A DNA stretch of 64,000 nucleotides from Ceriagrion tenellum (lineage: Eukaryota > Arthropoda > Insecta > Odonata > Coenagrionidae): the NCBI GenBank assembly GCA_963169105.1, contig OY720643.1, positions 81,327,696 through 81,391,695 on the forward strand, read 5' to 3'. Under the pieces are notes generated by a model that was not told the origin of the DNA, did not search any database, and saw only the letters and a program-made list of their open reading frames with translations. This document shows positions 35,962 to 47,860 of the stretch, piece by piece. Every line of letters begins with the position of its first letter. The stretch's first letter is position 1. The position numbers were made by a program, and so were the translations under genes.

Positions 35962-36205
35962 CCCCAACCGACCGCCCCATCAACGAAGGCAAGGAGAGCG
36001 AGAGAGAGGAACGCGGTGGGGAAAGACCAAAACACACCCATCCCACAAAACGACCGTCACAACCCCTCACCCCCCCCCCCCTCACCCCCCCCCCTCCCCC
36101 CCCAATACCACACTTACATACTATCAAGAGATAGGCCAAACCAACCCTTAGTAGACCTTTAGCGCGCTTGGGCAGTGGAGGAGAGAGCGAGGGAGACCCG
36201 TAATG
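35962..36205 (+). repeat. CpG-rich copy of the 34846-35040 duplication, with C-runs
   Basis: This copy shares the ordered blocks listed for the upstream copy and keeps the CpGs that are lost there. A polypyrimidine insert with long C-runs (36066-36108) separates its two halves. Confidence 0.7.
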
Positions 36206-36418
36206 GGGCTAATGCAAGAAGAGAGGGAACCTTTCCCCTTACTCTTGGCCAATTCCCCAAGCCCACTGATGCGTCCTCAGCATTACCTGCCTTAAATCGC
36301 CCCGTCACTCTGCACGGACACTGCCCACTCCTCCTCCAGCACACGAGCTCTAACCAAGTCTTCAACGCTTTCACTGGGTCTGCTGCCTCGAAAAGGACAC
36401 GATTCCAGGTGAGCCGTT
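36206..36418. other. GC-rich stretch ending in a splice-donor-like CAGGTGAG
   Basis: This continues the GC-rich block up to the TTAA MITE. Position 36406 onward reads CCAGGTGAGCC, a good match to a 5' splice donor, and frames are open on both strands. I recognise no protein domain, so an exon call is not justified. Confidence 0.25.
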
Positions 36419-36981
36419 TTAAGGTAGTTAGAGCGATATAGTTCCCTAGTCATAATGGAGACCATATTCGAATCATACGTTTTTATTTCAGCAACTGTAA
36501 GAGACATGAATTAAATACTACATTATCAATAGTGAAGTAATATACCTACTTGTATATGAAAAACTCCAGGTAATCAATTAAAAATATCCACAAAAGTTTG
36601 TGATTTGACTTTTTTTTTCACGCGGTAAGTTCAAAACTCCTTCACAACGGAAGGTTTTTGCGATCCTGAAAAAAATTCTGCGGTGATATATATGATTTAT
36701 TTTCAAAAATTGTCGAGTAAACACACCAACTATACCCAGTTAATTTTTTGACGAGATTTAGGTGTTAAAAATTCCTCACTTTTTAAATTATTATTCTCTG
36801 GAGAGCGTATCCTAATATTTCTCATGTAAAAGGGCTGGTATTATTTGTCAAAAATCTCGGAAAGTATTTCGGTAAGGGGTTGATATTTTGACATCTTTGG
36901 GAGAGTGGCATATTTTTCTTTAAAATGAAACCAAATTCACTGATTTCTAGGGGAAATGATATTTCGCCCAAACTACCTTAA
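36419..36981. mobile_element. TTAA-type MITE, 563 bp, copy 1
   Basis: TTAA at 36419-36422 and 36978-36981 flank inverted ends GGTAGTTAGAGCGATATAG and (complement of the right end) GGTAGTTTGGGCGAAATAT. The whole element aligns with 52598-53150, sharing TAGTTCCCTAGT, GGAGACCATATT or close variants, CTGCGGTGA, CATGTAAAAGGGCTGGTA and AATGATATTTCGC. The TTAA flanks suggest the piggyBac superfamily. Non-coding. Confidence 0.9.
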
Positions 36982-37479
36982 GAGAGAGGTTACGGGAGAA
37001 TGATTAAAATGTCGCCTAGAGTACTTACTCAACTCACTTCTGGTTCTGGCACATTGTTACGACTCCGGGAGTAGGTAGGAATGGTTCGAGAAACAAGAGC
37101 CACCTTTCCTATAAATTTTTCGTTTGTATTTACCTACATGTGCAGTGAGACCATTTACTGGAACCCTCAAGAGAAAACTCAAACAAAAAATAACAAAAAC
37201 GGGGAAGAGGAACAGGGATTTAAAGGAATAGATCCACAACTGATGACATATTCACTGTGAGGCAGATTAAAAGAAAAAGAGAATCAGAATTTTACAGACA
37301 AGGTTATCCAAGTTTTGTCTCTCTAATAAATGCTGAAAGATGTAATGGCATACTGTTTCCACCACTGAAATCAGGACACTGTGATCATTGGTAGAAAAAC
37401 ACTACGGAACTGAATACGGAATGAAGAGGGCTGTAAAATCAGCACAGTGGAAGATTGTGTAATTTTAGGCAGAAAGAGA

Positions 37480-37680
37480 TGATGTTTTTGGGGAGTCCGT
37501 GTGGAAGGAATGGAAGGCGCACGGATTCCCACGGTTGTGTCATTCGGAATCCCAGAGGATCACCGTCTGCCAGGAAGACCAACTAAGAGATGAAGAGACA
37601 GCTAGACCAATTCACCTAAGGAACAGGTGTAGGAGAGTATTTCTGAAGAAACAGATCTAAGATCTATTTAAAGGAAAAGA
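37480..37680 (+). mobile_element. LINE relic, short C-terminal tail
   Basis: Plus-strand translation near 37540-37670 gives PEDHRLPGRPTKR, a stop, RDS, a stop, TNSPKEQV, then ESISEETDL. GRPTKR-x-RDS resembles the GRPxKRWxDx block that ends many LINE polyproteins. Two in-frame stops show decay. The match is short. Confidence 0.5.
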
Positions 37681-37743
37681 AAAAGTACATTAAGACATAT
37701 CATCTTACCCTCAGTATATTGTATCTCGTTAATTGTGTACTGA

Positions 37744-37942
37744 GCAACGTTTTCTTTACCCGAGTCACATATAATACAAATGTGTACACATCAATCACGT
37801 CACTGTTTATATCGAACAAAGTTTTCTATTACCCGTGTCACATATAATACAATTTTTTACACATCAACCACGTTATTGCTTATATTGAACGACGTTTTCC
37901 ATTACCCTTGTCACATGTAATACAATGTTTACACATCAACCT
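37744..37942 (+). repeat. 72-bp tandem repeat, nearly three copies
   Basis: The GTTTTC block recurs at 37749, 37821 and 37894 (periods 72 and 73). Each unit contains a GTCACAT-TAATACAA block and TACACATCAA. The third unit is cut short after 37942. Units differ at about 15-20 percent of positions. Confidence 0.85.
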
Positions 37943-39850
37943 TCCTCATTCCTCACCTCCGTCCAAATCATGTCCCACTTCTGTATCCTTCTGGGTGTAA
38001 TCCTGGTCCGCCTTGAATTGTCCACTTTCTCTACTACCCGACACTCGAACTTATTTCTCAATTTGTCCACACTCCTTCCCTACACACTGCTTGCACATAC
38101 ACTTTCCACTGCCTCTCAACACGTTCTGACCCTCTCCCAACAAAACTCTCCTCTCACTCCCCGTAATTTCCCTCAACAATCCCATCCCCCAACAATATCC
38201 TCCCTGTTCGGACATTCCACGCGAGGCAGAACTGCCAACCTGTAACATCATTACAATGGTGGCGAGCTGTTACGCCACAATATGTGACAAGAAAGAATTG
38301 AGTATTAGCCACGGATTCATCTGTCCTGAAGGATTTTATGCACGTGAATGTCCGATGGATGAAGCGGTTGGATCCATTGAAGAGGAAAATTCTCCGAAAT
38401 ATACCAGCAACTCGAAGATGATAATACAGCTCGTAGAGAAGAGTCGGAAACTAGGAACAGCAAAACCATTTGAGTAACAATACGGACAGAGAATAGCTAT
38501 ATTATCGGACAGATCTACTGCATTTACCAAGGGATATTAGCCTACAAAATGTTTTACTTACACAACAAAAGACAAATCCACGCTTGGAAGGTACAACTAC
38601 AGGACTGAAAGAAGGCAGACAGCATGTAACAGCAATATGCAATAGAATAGCCTTCAAATATTGTTTCAAGAACGGTCGCAGTCCTGCCGTATCGTGATAT
38701 CACCGTAAAATGTTAATTCCATAGGGAGATTTTTGATATAATAAACGGATTGACGCATTCAGTCCCAGTAAATCAATTTTTGTACAATTAATTTGATATA
38801 TTTAGACAAATGTTTGATTGAGGTTATCCAAAATCATAGACGCAGACACGAACCAATGTTTCCAATAGAAGTTGTGGGATAGCAGTGGTTAAACGCAGTG
38901 ATCCGGATATCGTTTGAAGAACATAGAGCGGGGACATAGAATTTGCCAAATAGATTCAGAGAGAAACGTCCATACTTGAACGCAGAATTTGTACCTTTTT
39001 CTTGAGGACAGCAGCCGGCTTGAGGAAAGTGTCACAACATTTTGCATGGTACAACTTAGTAAACAGTACGTACTAGTTTTATTTCAACTCTTGAATTATT
39101 TTTTTGCTATGAAACACTTTTTATTTATATATATATAATTATTAATCCATCGTAAGGGTGCACGGTGAGTCTTTCTTAGAATCAAGCTATTCCTACCTAG
39201 CTCAATGGTGAGACTAATGAAAGAGTTTCTGGCCCTTTGGGTTTCGAAGCATATCCCTCTCATATAATCACTTCCATCATTAAAGAGATAAAGCATGGGA
39301 TCAAAGTAATATTCTCTGCGGCCTATTGAAACACATTTGATCTGAATTAAGCAAGACACTTGAGCCTAGCGTGTGGTCTACAGTTCTATAGCAGCTTCCT
39401 TTCATCGGTTGTGTAGCTCTCTCTATTAGCACGAAACAACGCAACACTAGAAACTCTCAATCCAGCGACATAAGGCTTAGAAATAATAAATTAACCCTAA
39501 TCGTCAAAAATTTATTTCATATTTGCTCCATACAAATTGGTGATTTATATAAATAGGTACTAATTTGGACAGAAGTGAATATTTGGTTGGAATGGAGAAA
39601 GGACGACTGCCGTCAGTAATCACTGCTCATAAAAATGTTAGCAATAAGACCACGTTTTTACTTCCCACACAACGAACAGATTACAGTACTTCAAATTATG
39701 GTGAAATTTTGCAGCAGTCCTAATTGAAGAGTGATGAAAATGAGGGGATTGGTCGTATAGATGAGGTCAGCTAAGAGCGGAGAGGCGAAAACAATGTGAG
39801 GTAGGAATAGCTGCCAATATAGGGTTCAAGGATAATGCAGTAAAAATGCG
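37943..39850. other. unassigned sequence
   Basis: Positions 37950-38250 are pyrimidine-rich on the plus strand with an open frame of 106 codons and no known motif. The minus strand at 38050-37960 reads basic and Arg-rich (FECRVVEKVDNSRRTR), which might be a transposon remnant. The rest is AT-rich. A TA-run is at 39127-39138. Confidence 0.35.
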
Positions 39851-39852
39851 GC

Positions 39853-40037
39853 TTGGCCCTGGGGGTGACGGGGTATAATCCTCGCAATCTAATCCGAGGG
39901 TCGCGGGTTCGTGTCCCACCTGAGTAGAAGATTCCACCGCTCCGGACACAGGTATTTCGTCAGCTGTCATTGTTATATACCCGACATAAAATGCCAACTG
40001 TGCTGTTTTCGAGGCATTTCAACTGAATAAATAAATT
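39853..40037 (+). mobile_element. tRNA-derived SINE, plus strand
   Basis: The head GGCCCTGGGGGTGACGGGG and B box GGTTCGTGTCC at 39906-39916 match the SINE at 9230-9385. The body runs through GATTCCACCGCTCC and TGTCATTG and ends in GAATAAATAAATTAA, a typical A-rich SINE tail. The head lacks the complementary acceptor stem of a working tRNA. Confidence 0.8.
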
Positions 40038-41160
40038 AATTTAGCTATAGAAGGGGATAAATTGATACAATTTGTTTTACGACTGTGTTTACGATCTGCA
40101 CAAAGCTATATAGGATCAATGTACACCTTTTTGTTAGCAAGTAATTGGAAAATCGCATGTATTCCGCATTGATATGAAACTCAGCGAGGGTTTTGGTTTT
40201 GGAAGAGACTCAGCGTTAATTATTTGTATATTTGTATTTGACTTAGGGAATGTGTATGTATTTGCCTTAGGAAATCCTGATAGCCTCATGAGGAGAACAT
40301 TATACTTCCTCATGAAGAGCCTATTTGCAGACAGAGACCGCTTTCGCTGAAAAGTGCCCTCTGTGCTGAGGCCTTCACGTTGCGCGTCTACCAATCTGTT
40401 CTCTCCTCTTGCTGTCCAAGCAAAAATACTATAACATTGAAAAAATCCCCCATCTTAGGCATATGACGCCACCCCGACCCCTAAAGCAAGTTGATGACGT
40501 TTAAAAAATTACCCTTGAGTGTTTTTCTTTCCGCGAACAGCTTCAACTCAAAACAAATTTTACCTACCGAGATAACGAAGCTGGCTGTACACCCTCTCCT
40601 ACGTAACTCCTGTGCTAGAGAGCTGATTTCAGGCGTCCAAAACACTCCAAAATTTCCAAGCGAAAAACTGAGTAAATGGCGTGTTTTGCAAAATTAGCGG
40701 ACGGTAGAGAGAGAAAGGCACTGCCAGCCAAGTGATGAGCCTTTCTTTTTTTATAAATATGCACCCCAGGGCAGCAGCATCGGTAAAATAAGCAGTCGGT
40801 TTTGCATATGCATGAATGACTGTTGAATGCCCGCGAAGCTGTTTTTCCATCATTCTTTTTTTTTTCATTTCGGAGCCATCCGAGCCTCCTACCCCCGCCT
40901 CCCCCTCCAGTGTGGTGTCTACATCTAAATGTTATCCTGAGAGCGGAACGCATGGACCGCCATGTGCAGTGTGTTTGGACGCGAGGCGAATGCCGCGTTT
41001 GTTTTCCAAACGGTTATTTTGTTTTCAAAAACGGCCAATTTTTTTTGGAAAAAATATGCGTGATTTGCATTACAGTTTCCCCCTCGGGCCAAATCGTATG
41101 CATTTCAAGCGGAGCTGTATCGCGGGGTGAACATGGCGCAATTAAAGCTCACTGACATCG
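40038..41160. other. unassigned; moderately CpG-rich 40440-41160
   Basis: Several overlapping frames (40615-40953 minus, 40816-41155 plus) are open on both strands without known motifs. T-runs occur near 40855 and 41040. CpG content is above that of the neighbours, so a host regulatory region is possible but unsupported. Confidence 0.3.
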
Positions 41161-44100
41161 TGGAAGCCGATTGGACAATGCGGATAATTTTCAATCCAAA
41201 CATGCTGCGAACATGGCTGACACAAATTTAAACAGTTGAGGACTGTTGAATAATGTACCAAGACTGAAAATTCTGGGTGGACTAAATTAACAATGAAAAC
41301 GAACTAACAAGACATCTTCACATCTTAATAATATCAAATCAACAAAATTCAAATTATTTTACATCCAACACTATATCTGCAGAGCAGAGAAGGTGATAAA
41401 ATAAGATTTCTCTGTCGAGATACGTACTGAAATGCTTCTGCTAACCCATTTTTAACGTCCTTTTATTGATTTCACGGTTAATTTTACATAATCATTATGT
41501 ATTGTTTATTACACTCTATCATCTAATTACTGCTACCTATGTTGGTTGCATGATCTTGGAGCTAGCGCCAGCTAATTATTAAATGCGTAATTGAAAAGAA
41601 TTTTGCGAGTTTAATGAATCAATATTATTCCTATCACAATTGCTTCATCCGTACTAAAATAAATTATGGAGGAAATGCCATACTATAAAGTAGCCAACTG
41701 CCGTTGATAATCCTCGGATGTGTAATCGTGAAGAGATATATGACAACTTGGGGATTATTCAGTATGGCGATTTATGAATCTCCACAGTTACAAAGTTTTA
41801 ACGCCACGTCTACGGATTTTCCGATGTACGACTGGGTTGAGACCTAACTGGATAGGACCTTTGTCCTAGTGTATATTCCCCATTCATCATCATCGTTATA
41901 TCATACATTTTCCCTGATTGATGGAATTAATGCGTGACCAGGCAATTAAGATTTCCTTCCCCATCACATATAAAGTTTTCCGGAACATCTGAGATAAACC
42001 AATATTCACTGAACATTCAGAGTAGACTCTTCCTCCAATAACGCCATTCATAAGCTAGAGTCAAATTTTACTGAATAACCATACCCGTCCTTTTAAGGCA
42101 TCTGTAATCACTTAAACGGAGTTCGACACTGCTCAACCTCAGTCATTGCCGTATGAGAAGAAACATCGCGATTGTGCAGCACAAACTCCAACCCTTGGGA
42201 ATAAATGACTAATAGTAAGACAGTGAAAGTAAGAGCTGCGTAAGTCCACAACCAATGTTGTACCAATATTTCAATGCCAAGACGATTTCCCCCATGTTAC
42301 CATGTCCTCCGTTGACTTGGTTGACAGTTGCCCTAATGGCTTTTTTGATGTACATATCGCGGTTCACCTGGCCTAATGGGTAACTTCCTGTATCAGTTGT
42401 TTCAATTCAAAGAATACCTGTATTTGTTCAATGCTTTTAAGATGTTACCTGGATCCAGACACATAAATACGAGGAGGGGCGAATCACTGCTGTATGCGGC
42501 GCATCACTGCGAGCTCATCGCACTACAACCTACAAAAAATCTTTTGTGGGACATTTTTGAAGAATTCATTACCGCCAAAAAATTTTAAAAAATGTGAACA
42601 CTCCTCAGAACTTCAAGGATAAAATTTTGAATTTCTAATAGCATTGTTAATGCTATATTCCTGTACTTGTTGTTCTTTTCAATTTTTATGCAATTTTTCT
42701 CTGCTACGCTGTGAGAAGTTATATATATTGAACATACACCATTGAAGGAAATGTATTGTTTCTTTGTTGCTCAAAGGGCTTTGTACCCATTTCAATTTCA
42801 TAACATTATTTCTATTTCTATATATTATCCATTGCTCATTCACGTAGAGCATTACCCTTTGTTTTCCCTTTCCTTACAATCCAAGTCGAATTTGAAACGT
42901 TTTTCCTATTCATCAATGATGTATGTTAAGAAAATAATTTCATTTCGAGCAGTGCACGAATTAAATAAATGCCACCAATAGACTTCTTCAATCTTCACCT
43001 TCAATCCAGATTCTCATTGTATATACATTTGAGATATAATATCTCTATTCGGTAATAGAAGTTAGTTATCTCTTGAAGAAAAACCTAAGTCTTTTCGATG
43101 CACACAGAAAAACTTCTGTGTAAAACTGCATTTGATAACCGTTAATATTTTACAAATTCATAGGAATAAACAAATTATAAGGTCATAAAGTAGCGACATA
43201 TCGATTTACAAAAATTCTTTTCACCACGATTTTCAATTAAAAAGGGTTAACCAAACAGCACACTCATGATACGTATACTCTCAAACTCTAAATCTCATTA
43301 CACGAAGAATAATACAGAATTAATCATCTCATCGCGTTCGGCACCAAGAAAACATAACTCGCGATTAGTATTTTATCCCCGTCAGTCTGTTAGTTTACCT
43401 TCATAGAAAATTCGGTTTGGAAGTCAATTTCAATTTTGGCCAAACGCGAAACTGTCCAATTTTCAAATAAACTCTCTGATGTGACTGCTGAGTGAAAGGT
43501 GTTTTAATTGCGTTGACGCTTCACCGCTAAGTATCAATAATGACGAATGATAGAAGCTAGATAGAGAGCTATGAACGACCGTGAGATATTTTGACGCTAA
43601 AGTATTCTAAGCTTCCAGTACCGGATTCAGTCGCAGGCCAGAAATTGACAAATTTAGATCTGGACACGCTGATAAACTAATTAAAAGAGAAACATTCGCG
43701 TTTCAAAAGCTGGACCAAAATAAAATATAATGCATTTAATTCTATACCGTCCGAGTTATCCAGGGGATAAGTGAAACTCGAGGCAATGACAGCTGATAAA
43801 TGACTAAATTTCAATGCAGTTGAGATTTCATTAAGCTCCAATTAATGAAGTAACAGCACTTATAACCCGTCGGCCTTTTTGCAAAAAAATTTCCTCACAA
43901 GTTAGCACGTCTAATATTACGTTTAGAGACCAAAACCGAAATTCCATTAGGAGTGAAAATTAAAATTCCCAAATCAGCTAATTAGTGAAAGGTCTCGAAA
44001 ACCAAACTTGTCTCCTTTCTCTTTTTGGAATTGGAATTTCCTCGATAGAGACACATTTTGCCATGAGTGACAAGACCTTTGATTTGACGACATAAAGTTC

Positions 44101-44294
44101 AACCACGCATAATGTATTCACAACACATTAAACTGAACTGGGTATTAGAATGTTTATGCCAAATATTTTTCAAATATATTCATTAAGGTATTAAGAGTGC
44201 ATGCATTGAACTGAATGCATTTACTTTCACAGCAGTTTTAATTCAGAGGTAGGGAAAATTCGAATATGATCTTAAATCAAACACAAATTTGATT
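41161..44294. other. unassigned AT-rich sequence
   Basis: No gene, RNA gene or repeat partner was noticed. Open frames are short and show no domain. Confidence 0.4.
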
Positions 44295-44499
44295 TTGATA
44301 TCCATTTCAAAATGAAAAACCATGGTAACTTTCCACACAGAATTTTAAATGATTGTCGACCATGGTTTCAGCACCTAGTGCCATTATCGAGGTGTCATTA
44401 CCTTGATAATGGCACTAGGTTCTGAAACCATGGTTGGCAATTATTATAAATTCTGTGTGGAAAGTTCCCATGGTTTTTCATTTTGAAATGGATATCAAT
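44295..44499. repeat. long near-perfect hairpin element with hammerhead-like cores
   Basis: TTGATATCCATTTC to ATTATCGAGGT is inverted at ACCTTGATAATGG to GAAATGGATATCAA. The arms are about 98 bases with a loop of a few bases. Shared arm blocks include ATGAAAAACCATGG, TTCCACACAGAATTT and GTGCCATTATC. The arms differ at roughly 10 percent of positions. The right arm holds TTGATAAT (44403-44410), a hairpin, GAAA (44424-44427), CCATGG, TT. It has no coding content and looks like a solo inverted terminal segment of a retroelement. Confidence 0.85.
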
Positions 44500-45777
44500 A
44501 TCTATCGTTTCCACAAAGTTGAGCCTGATACGCTTTTATACAAGTTTGATTAATCAATTTGGATTTTTATTGACATATATGACCAGATGCATGGTTCAGC
44601 GTCAGGGAACACGTCACAACAAACATTAGGCAAACCGGTCCGCATGTAAATCAATTACAAGAGATATTTTTGATTGCGAAGATAGAGAGATACTAGTACG
44701 AAATATAAAACTTGATACAATTTTGAAGCGTCTATTAGAAATCACACTTTTTACACATTTCCCGCGTTGGATTCCAACAATGGTATAAAATTACCACAGA
44801 AAATCATAAAACATAGAATCTTTACACTGCAATTAGTGGGCACACATTTCTGGCTGAACACTGCACCGAGTTAATACAAAGGCGCAATGCCATTCTGCAT
44901 TGATATGAATTTATAATATGATTTAGTAGTTGATGGGCTATATAAATCCACTGAAAATGACAAAATGACATCCCTTTCCTTTTTTACATGTTCGCACTAC
45001 AGTAACAGGTGATGTTCAGAGCTCACATGGTAGAGTTGATGTTTTTAAAACCGAGCAAAATGACGGATCAACAAACATGGATTGCTCTAAGGAGCCGATT
45101 TCGGACATCGTTCGACACAAATTGGCTAAAAATTCAAGACGTGGGTTGAAAAAATATTTGACTCTACTACGAAACGTTTATTACGATCACAAAGGTCCAT
45201 TACTAAAATCTCACCTCCAATTTAACATGACGTACACAAGATACCCCGACGAAAACTCCACCAACAGTAAATCGATCGATTTTCGGATACTATGTACAAG
45301 TATCTATTATATTTTGTGATTTATTCCTCTGTGTAATAAGTAGGTCAAGGTTTTACAGAGTGGTCCTTGTCCAAAAAGCGTGAAATAGAGTAACCAAAAT
45401 CGTACAAACCATAGGAAACAGAGCCACAGTGGTTACGGCGCAAACAGAAACTTTAAAAGCGGTTATCATGTTAGGTACGCGCTCTTTTACCGATTTTTGC
45501 TGTAAAAATTGTATTTCTAGTAAAAACATTTCCAGAATGCTATTAATAAAAACTAGGATGGAAACTCAACAATTGGAGAATTTAAATAGATTATGCCTAG
45601 ATGATACCGCAATTTAATCATAAAAAGATTTTCGATGGGCTGATAAAAGATTAATTTTAGCATTGGAAACGGTTTTGAGCTTGACTTGGAGCAAGTTATC
45701 CATCGCGGAGGAATAACTTTCTTAACTCCACTTTAACCGTTCAATGGTATCAGGCTCAACTATGTGGAAGTTGATAT
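44500..45777. other. unassigned AT-rich sequence
   Basis: The plus-strand frames at 45077-45319 and 45429-45617 have no recognised motif. The latter ends LENLNRLCLDDTAI. They may be chance frames in an unknown repeat. Confidence 0.35.
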
Positions 45778-46003
45778 TCACAAATGAAAAAACGACTTCG
45801 TTTTCTTCCACTGATTTCTTTTTTTGGTACGACATGTTTCGACACATAGAGGTCATTTTCAATTACAAAAAAATATACCTTCCAGGTATATATTTTCTTG
45901 AATTTTAAAATTTTTTGTACTTGAAAATGACCTCTATGTGTCGAAACATGTCGTACCAAAAAATAAATCAGTGGAAGAAAACGAAGTCGTTTTTTCATTT
46001 GTC
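45778..46003. repeat. long hairpin element with two hammerhead-like motifs, PLE terminal-repeat type
   Basis: About 90-base arms (45778-45872 and 45909-46003) are nearly perfect inverted copies, with shared blocks CAAATGAAAAAACGACTTCG, GGTACGACATGTTTCGACAC and GAGGTCATTTTCAA. The right arm reads GTAC, TTGAAAAT, a hairpin, GAAA, CATG, TC, GTAC at 45917-45956. The left arm has the same on the minus strand at 45866-45827 with one change in stem I. A palindromic GTAC stem that extends into T-rich and A-rich flanks makes this the best ribozyme-like candidate. No coding part is present. Confidence 0.85.
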
Positions 46004-46029
46004 CACTTTAACCATTAAATAACTATGTT

Positions 46030-46155
46030 GTTATGAGAATTGTTAACCTCGACAGTGGTTTCGACACTCCGCATCATCTCCAGTTAAGACTTGAAATGGC
46101 ACAAAGTGTCGAAACCCGCGAAGTGACAGTGAATTCTAACAATTAAGGTTGACAG
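46030..46155. repeat. second, weaker inverted repeat beside the 45.8-kb hairpin
   Basis: GGTTTCGACACTCCG (46056) is inverted as AAGTGTCGAAACC (46100), with further partial matches outward (GTTAACCTCG, AATTAAGGTTG). The right arm contains TTGAAAT, the hairpin GGCACAAAGTGTC and GAAAC, so it resembles a decayed member of the same motif class with one core base lost. Confidence 0.5.
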
Positions 46156-46715
46156 TTACTTTATTCATCCGTAAATAATCACAAATTTGAAGTTTTCGAA
46201 GTCGAAATGGTTAAGGATGAAAGATATTTAGATAAAGATGGGAAATCATTATTTTCTATTTAATATATTTCTTCTTCTATACTTTAATGCAGTGATTAAA
46301 AAAAGGACATCAATACCACATGAAACTAAATGTAACTAATATTACAAAAGTGCAAAAATTTACCGAGACATTACAAAGAAAAGTCGTGTTCAGAGAAACA
46401 TGAGTTGTTTGAGAATAGAGGATATTAACATATAATTAAAAGTAAATATTCAGGTATGTTTAAAATCATTCCAAGGTCTGTGAAAGGAAAATAGTTTCCG
46501 CAATGTATAAGTCCCGTTTTGAATATCTAAATTATAAATACTTAGAAACCCTCTCAGCGTAATTTTCACAGAATTCCGACGTGATTATTTCCAGAATATT
46601 TACCCCGTTCTTAATGTAACCCTGTTTCCGGGGACTATATTGAATGAAAATGCATGATTGATCACTTTCATCATTAAATGAAGTGCTTAGTAACGACAGA
46701 AACGGAGAGGAAGAT
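46156..46715. other. unassigned AT-rich sequence
   Basis: Nothing recognisable was found. Confidence 0.4.
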
Positions 46716-47240
46716 CATTTTTCTACCCAAAAACGGCGTATTTCCTTGGCGCGCTTCAGGACTGCTAGCGGGCATTCCGTCTCGTTTAGCGAGAACCTCG
46801 CCTTGTAATTGCTGTGGTCAAACGCCACTGGGCATCTTTCACACAGCGGGTTTAGCAGCTTCCACCCCTCCCCCAACAATCTCCCTCCCTCTACCTCTCG
46901 TTACCATAGTCACTACCCGGGCCAACGTACCCCAGAACACAGTAGGAGAGGTTGGGGAGAGGCGGGCGGGCCGCACTCAAAATGACTGAGCAGCCCCACT
47001 CTCGTGTATTCAGCGTCGAAAGCGGCCCGCGGACGGAGGGAGGGATCTCTACCCTGGGCGAGCGCGTCTTCCCCGTCTTTTGTCTCCCCACTCGCCGCTG
47101 ACGACTTTCCATCCTCCTTTGTTTGCTCGCTTATTTATTTTAATTTCGCCCAGACACAATCTCTCTCTTCCCTCGCCCCCTTTCACTCTCGCTATCCCAC
47201 TGGAAAACAGTGGGCACAGCAGCCGAGGTCATTCGCAGCA
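46716..47240. promoter_or_regulatory. possible host CpG-rich regulatory island
   Basis: This is the clearest CpG-dense block in the window, with TTGGCGCGCTTC (about 46750), GGCGGGCGGGCCGC (about 46963) and GCGGCCCGCGGACGG (about 47020). Pyrimidine-rich TCTCTC runs follow near 47160-47200. Frames are open on both strands without any known domain, and no repeat partner occurs here. A promoter or first exon is one reading. A GC-rich repeat is another. Confidence 0.25.
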
Positions 47241-47860
47241 CCAGCGCCCAATGTGTGTGTGTACGTGTGTATGTATATCCTCGGCTTTTCACGCCCTGCA
47301 CACATGATAACATTCCAACAGAGGGACAGACGAGGAGGTCCGAAAAGGACTACAAGCCAAAGATTAACGCTTCAGTTGGATAACTGGTGGATACGCCGAA
47401 TAATATCTCGAGACTCCAAGTTACCACATACAAACATTGAATCTCTAGGGCAGAACGTTCCACAATAGTAGACAGACAGCCTTATGGAGAACTGCTGCAA
47501 AATCAGTTGTGTTCACTTCAAATTTAATTATTAATTAAGCAAATTAAGCAAAATTTTCCCACGGCAGGTTTCATTTAAGTAAGTTACTTCAGGAAATAAT
47601 ATTTGTGCATAGGAAGGCTTCTAAATGTACGGTCGGGATAATGTACAGCTCAATGGCTTACTTTCACCGCTGTTGACAACATCACACCAGCTGCCTGATT
47701 GAGATATACTGAGGGAAGGTTGGGACATCTTCCCAACAGCCTATGATATTTATTTATCGTGGATCCCTCGAGTGTGACAAACAAAATGTCAACACACTGG
47801 TGCTACTGCAAAAACCTATACGGCGTTAACTATGGAGTAGGTATGAAATAAACATTACAG

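Noticed and set aside
35627..36151. 174-codon plus-strand open frame
   Set aside because: Pro/His/Thr-rich translation caused by C-runs and a GC-rich duplication. Overlapping frames on both strands are equally open and no domain is present.
36175..36418. host exon ending at a splice donor CAGGTGAG
   Set aside because: Only the donor-like motif supports it. There is no conserved protein, no matching acceptor, and a transposon begins 13 bases later.
37744..37942. CRISPR-like array
   Set aside because: It is a simple 72-bp tandem repeat without unique spacers, in a eukaryotic context.
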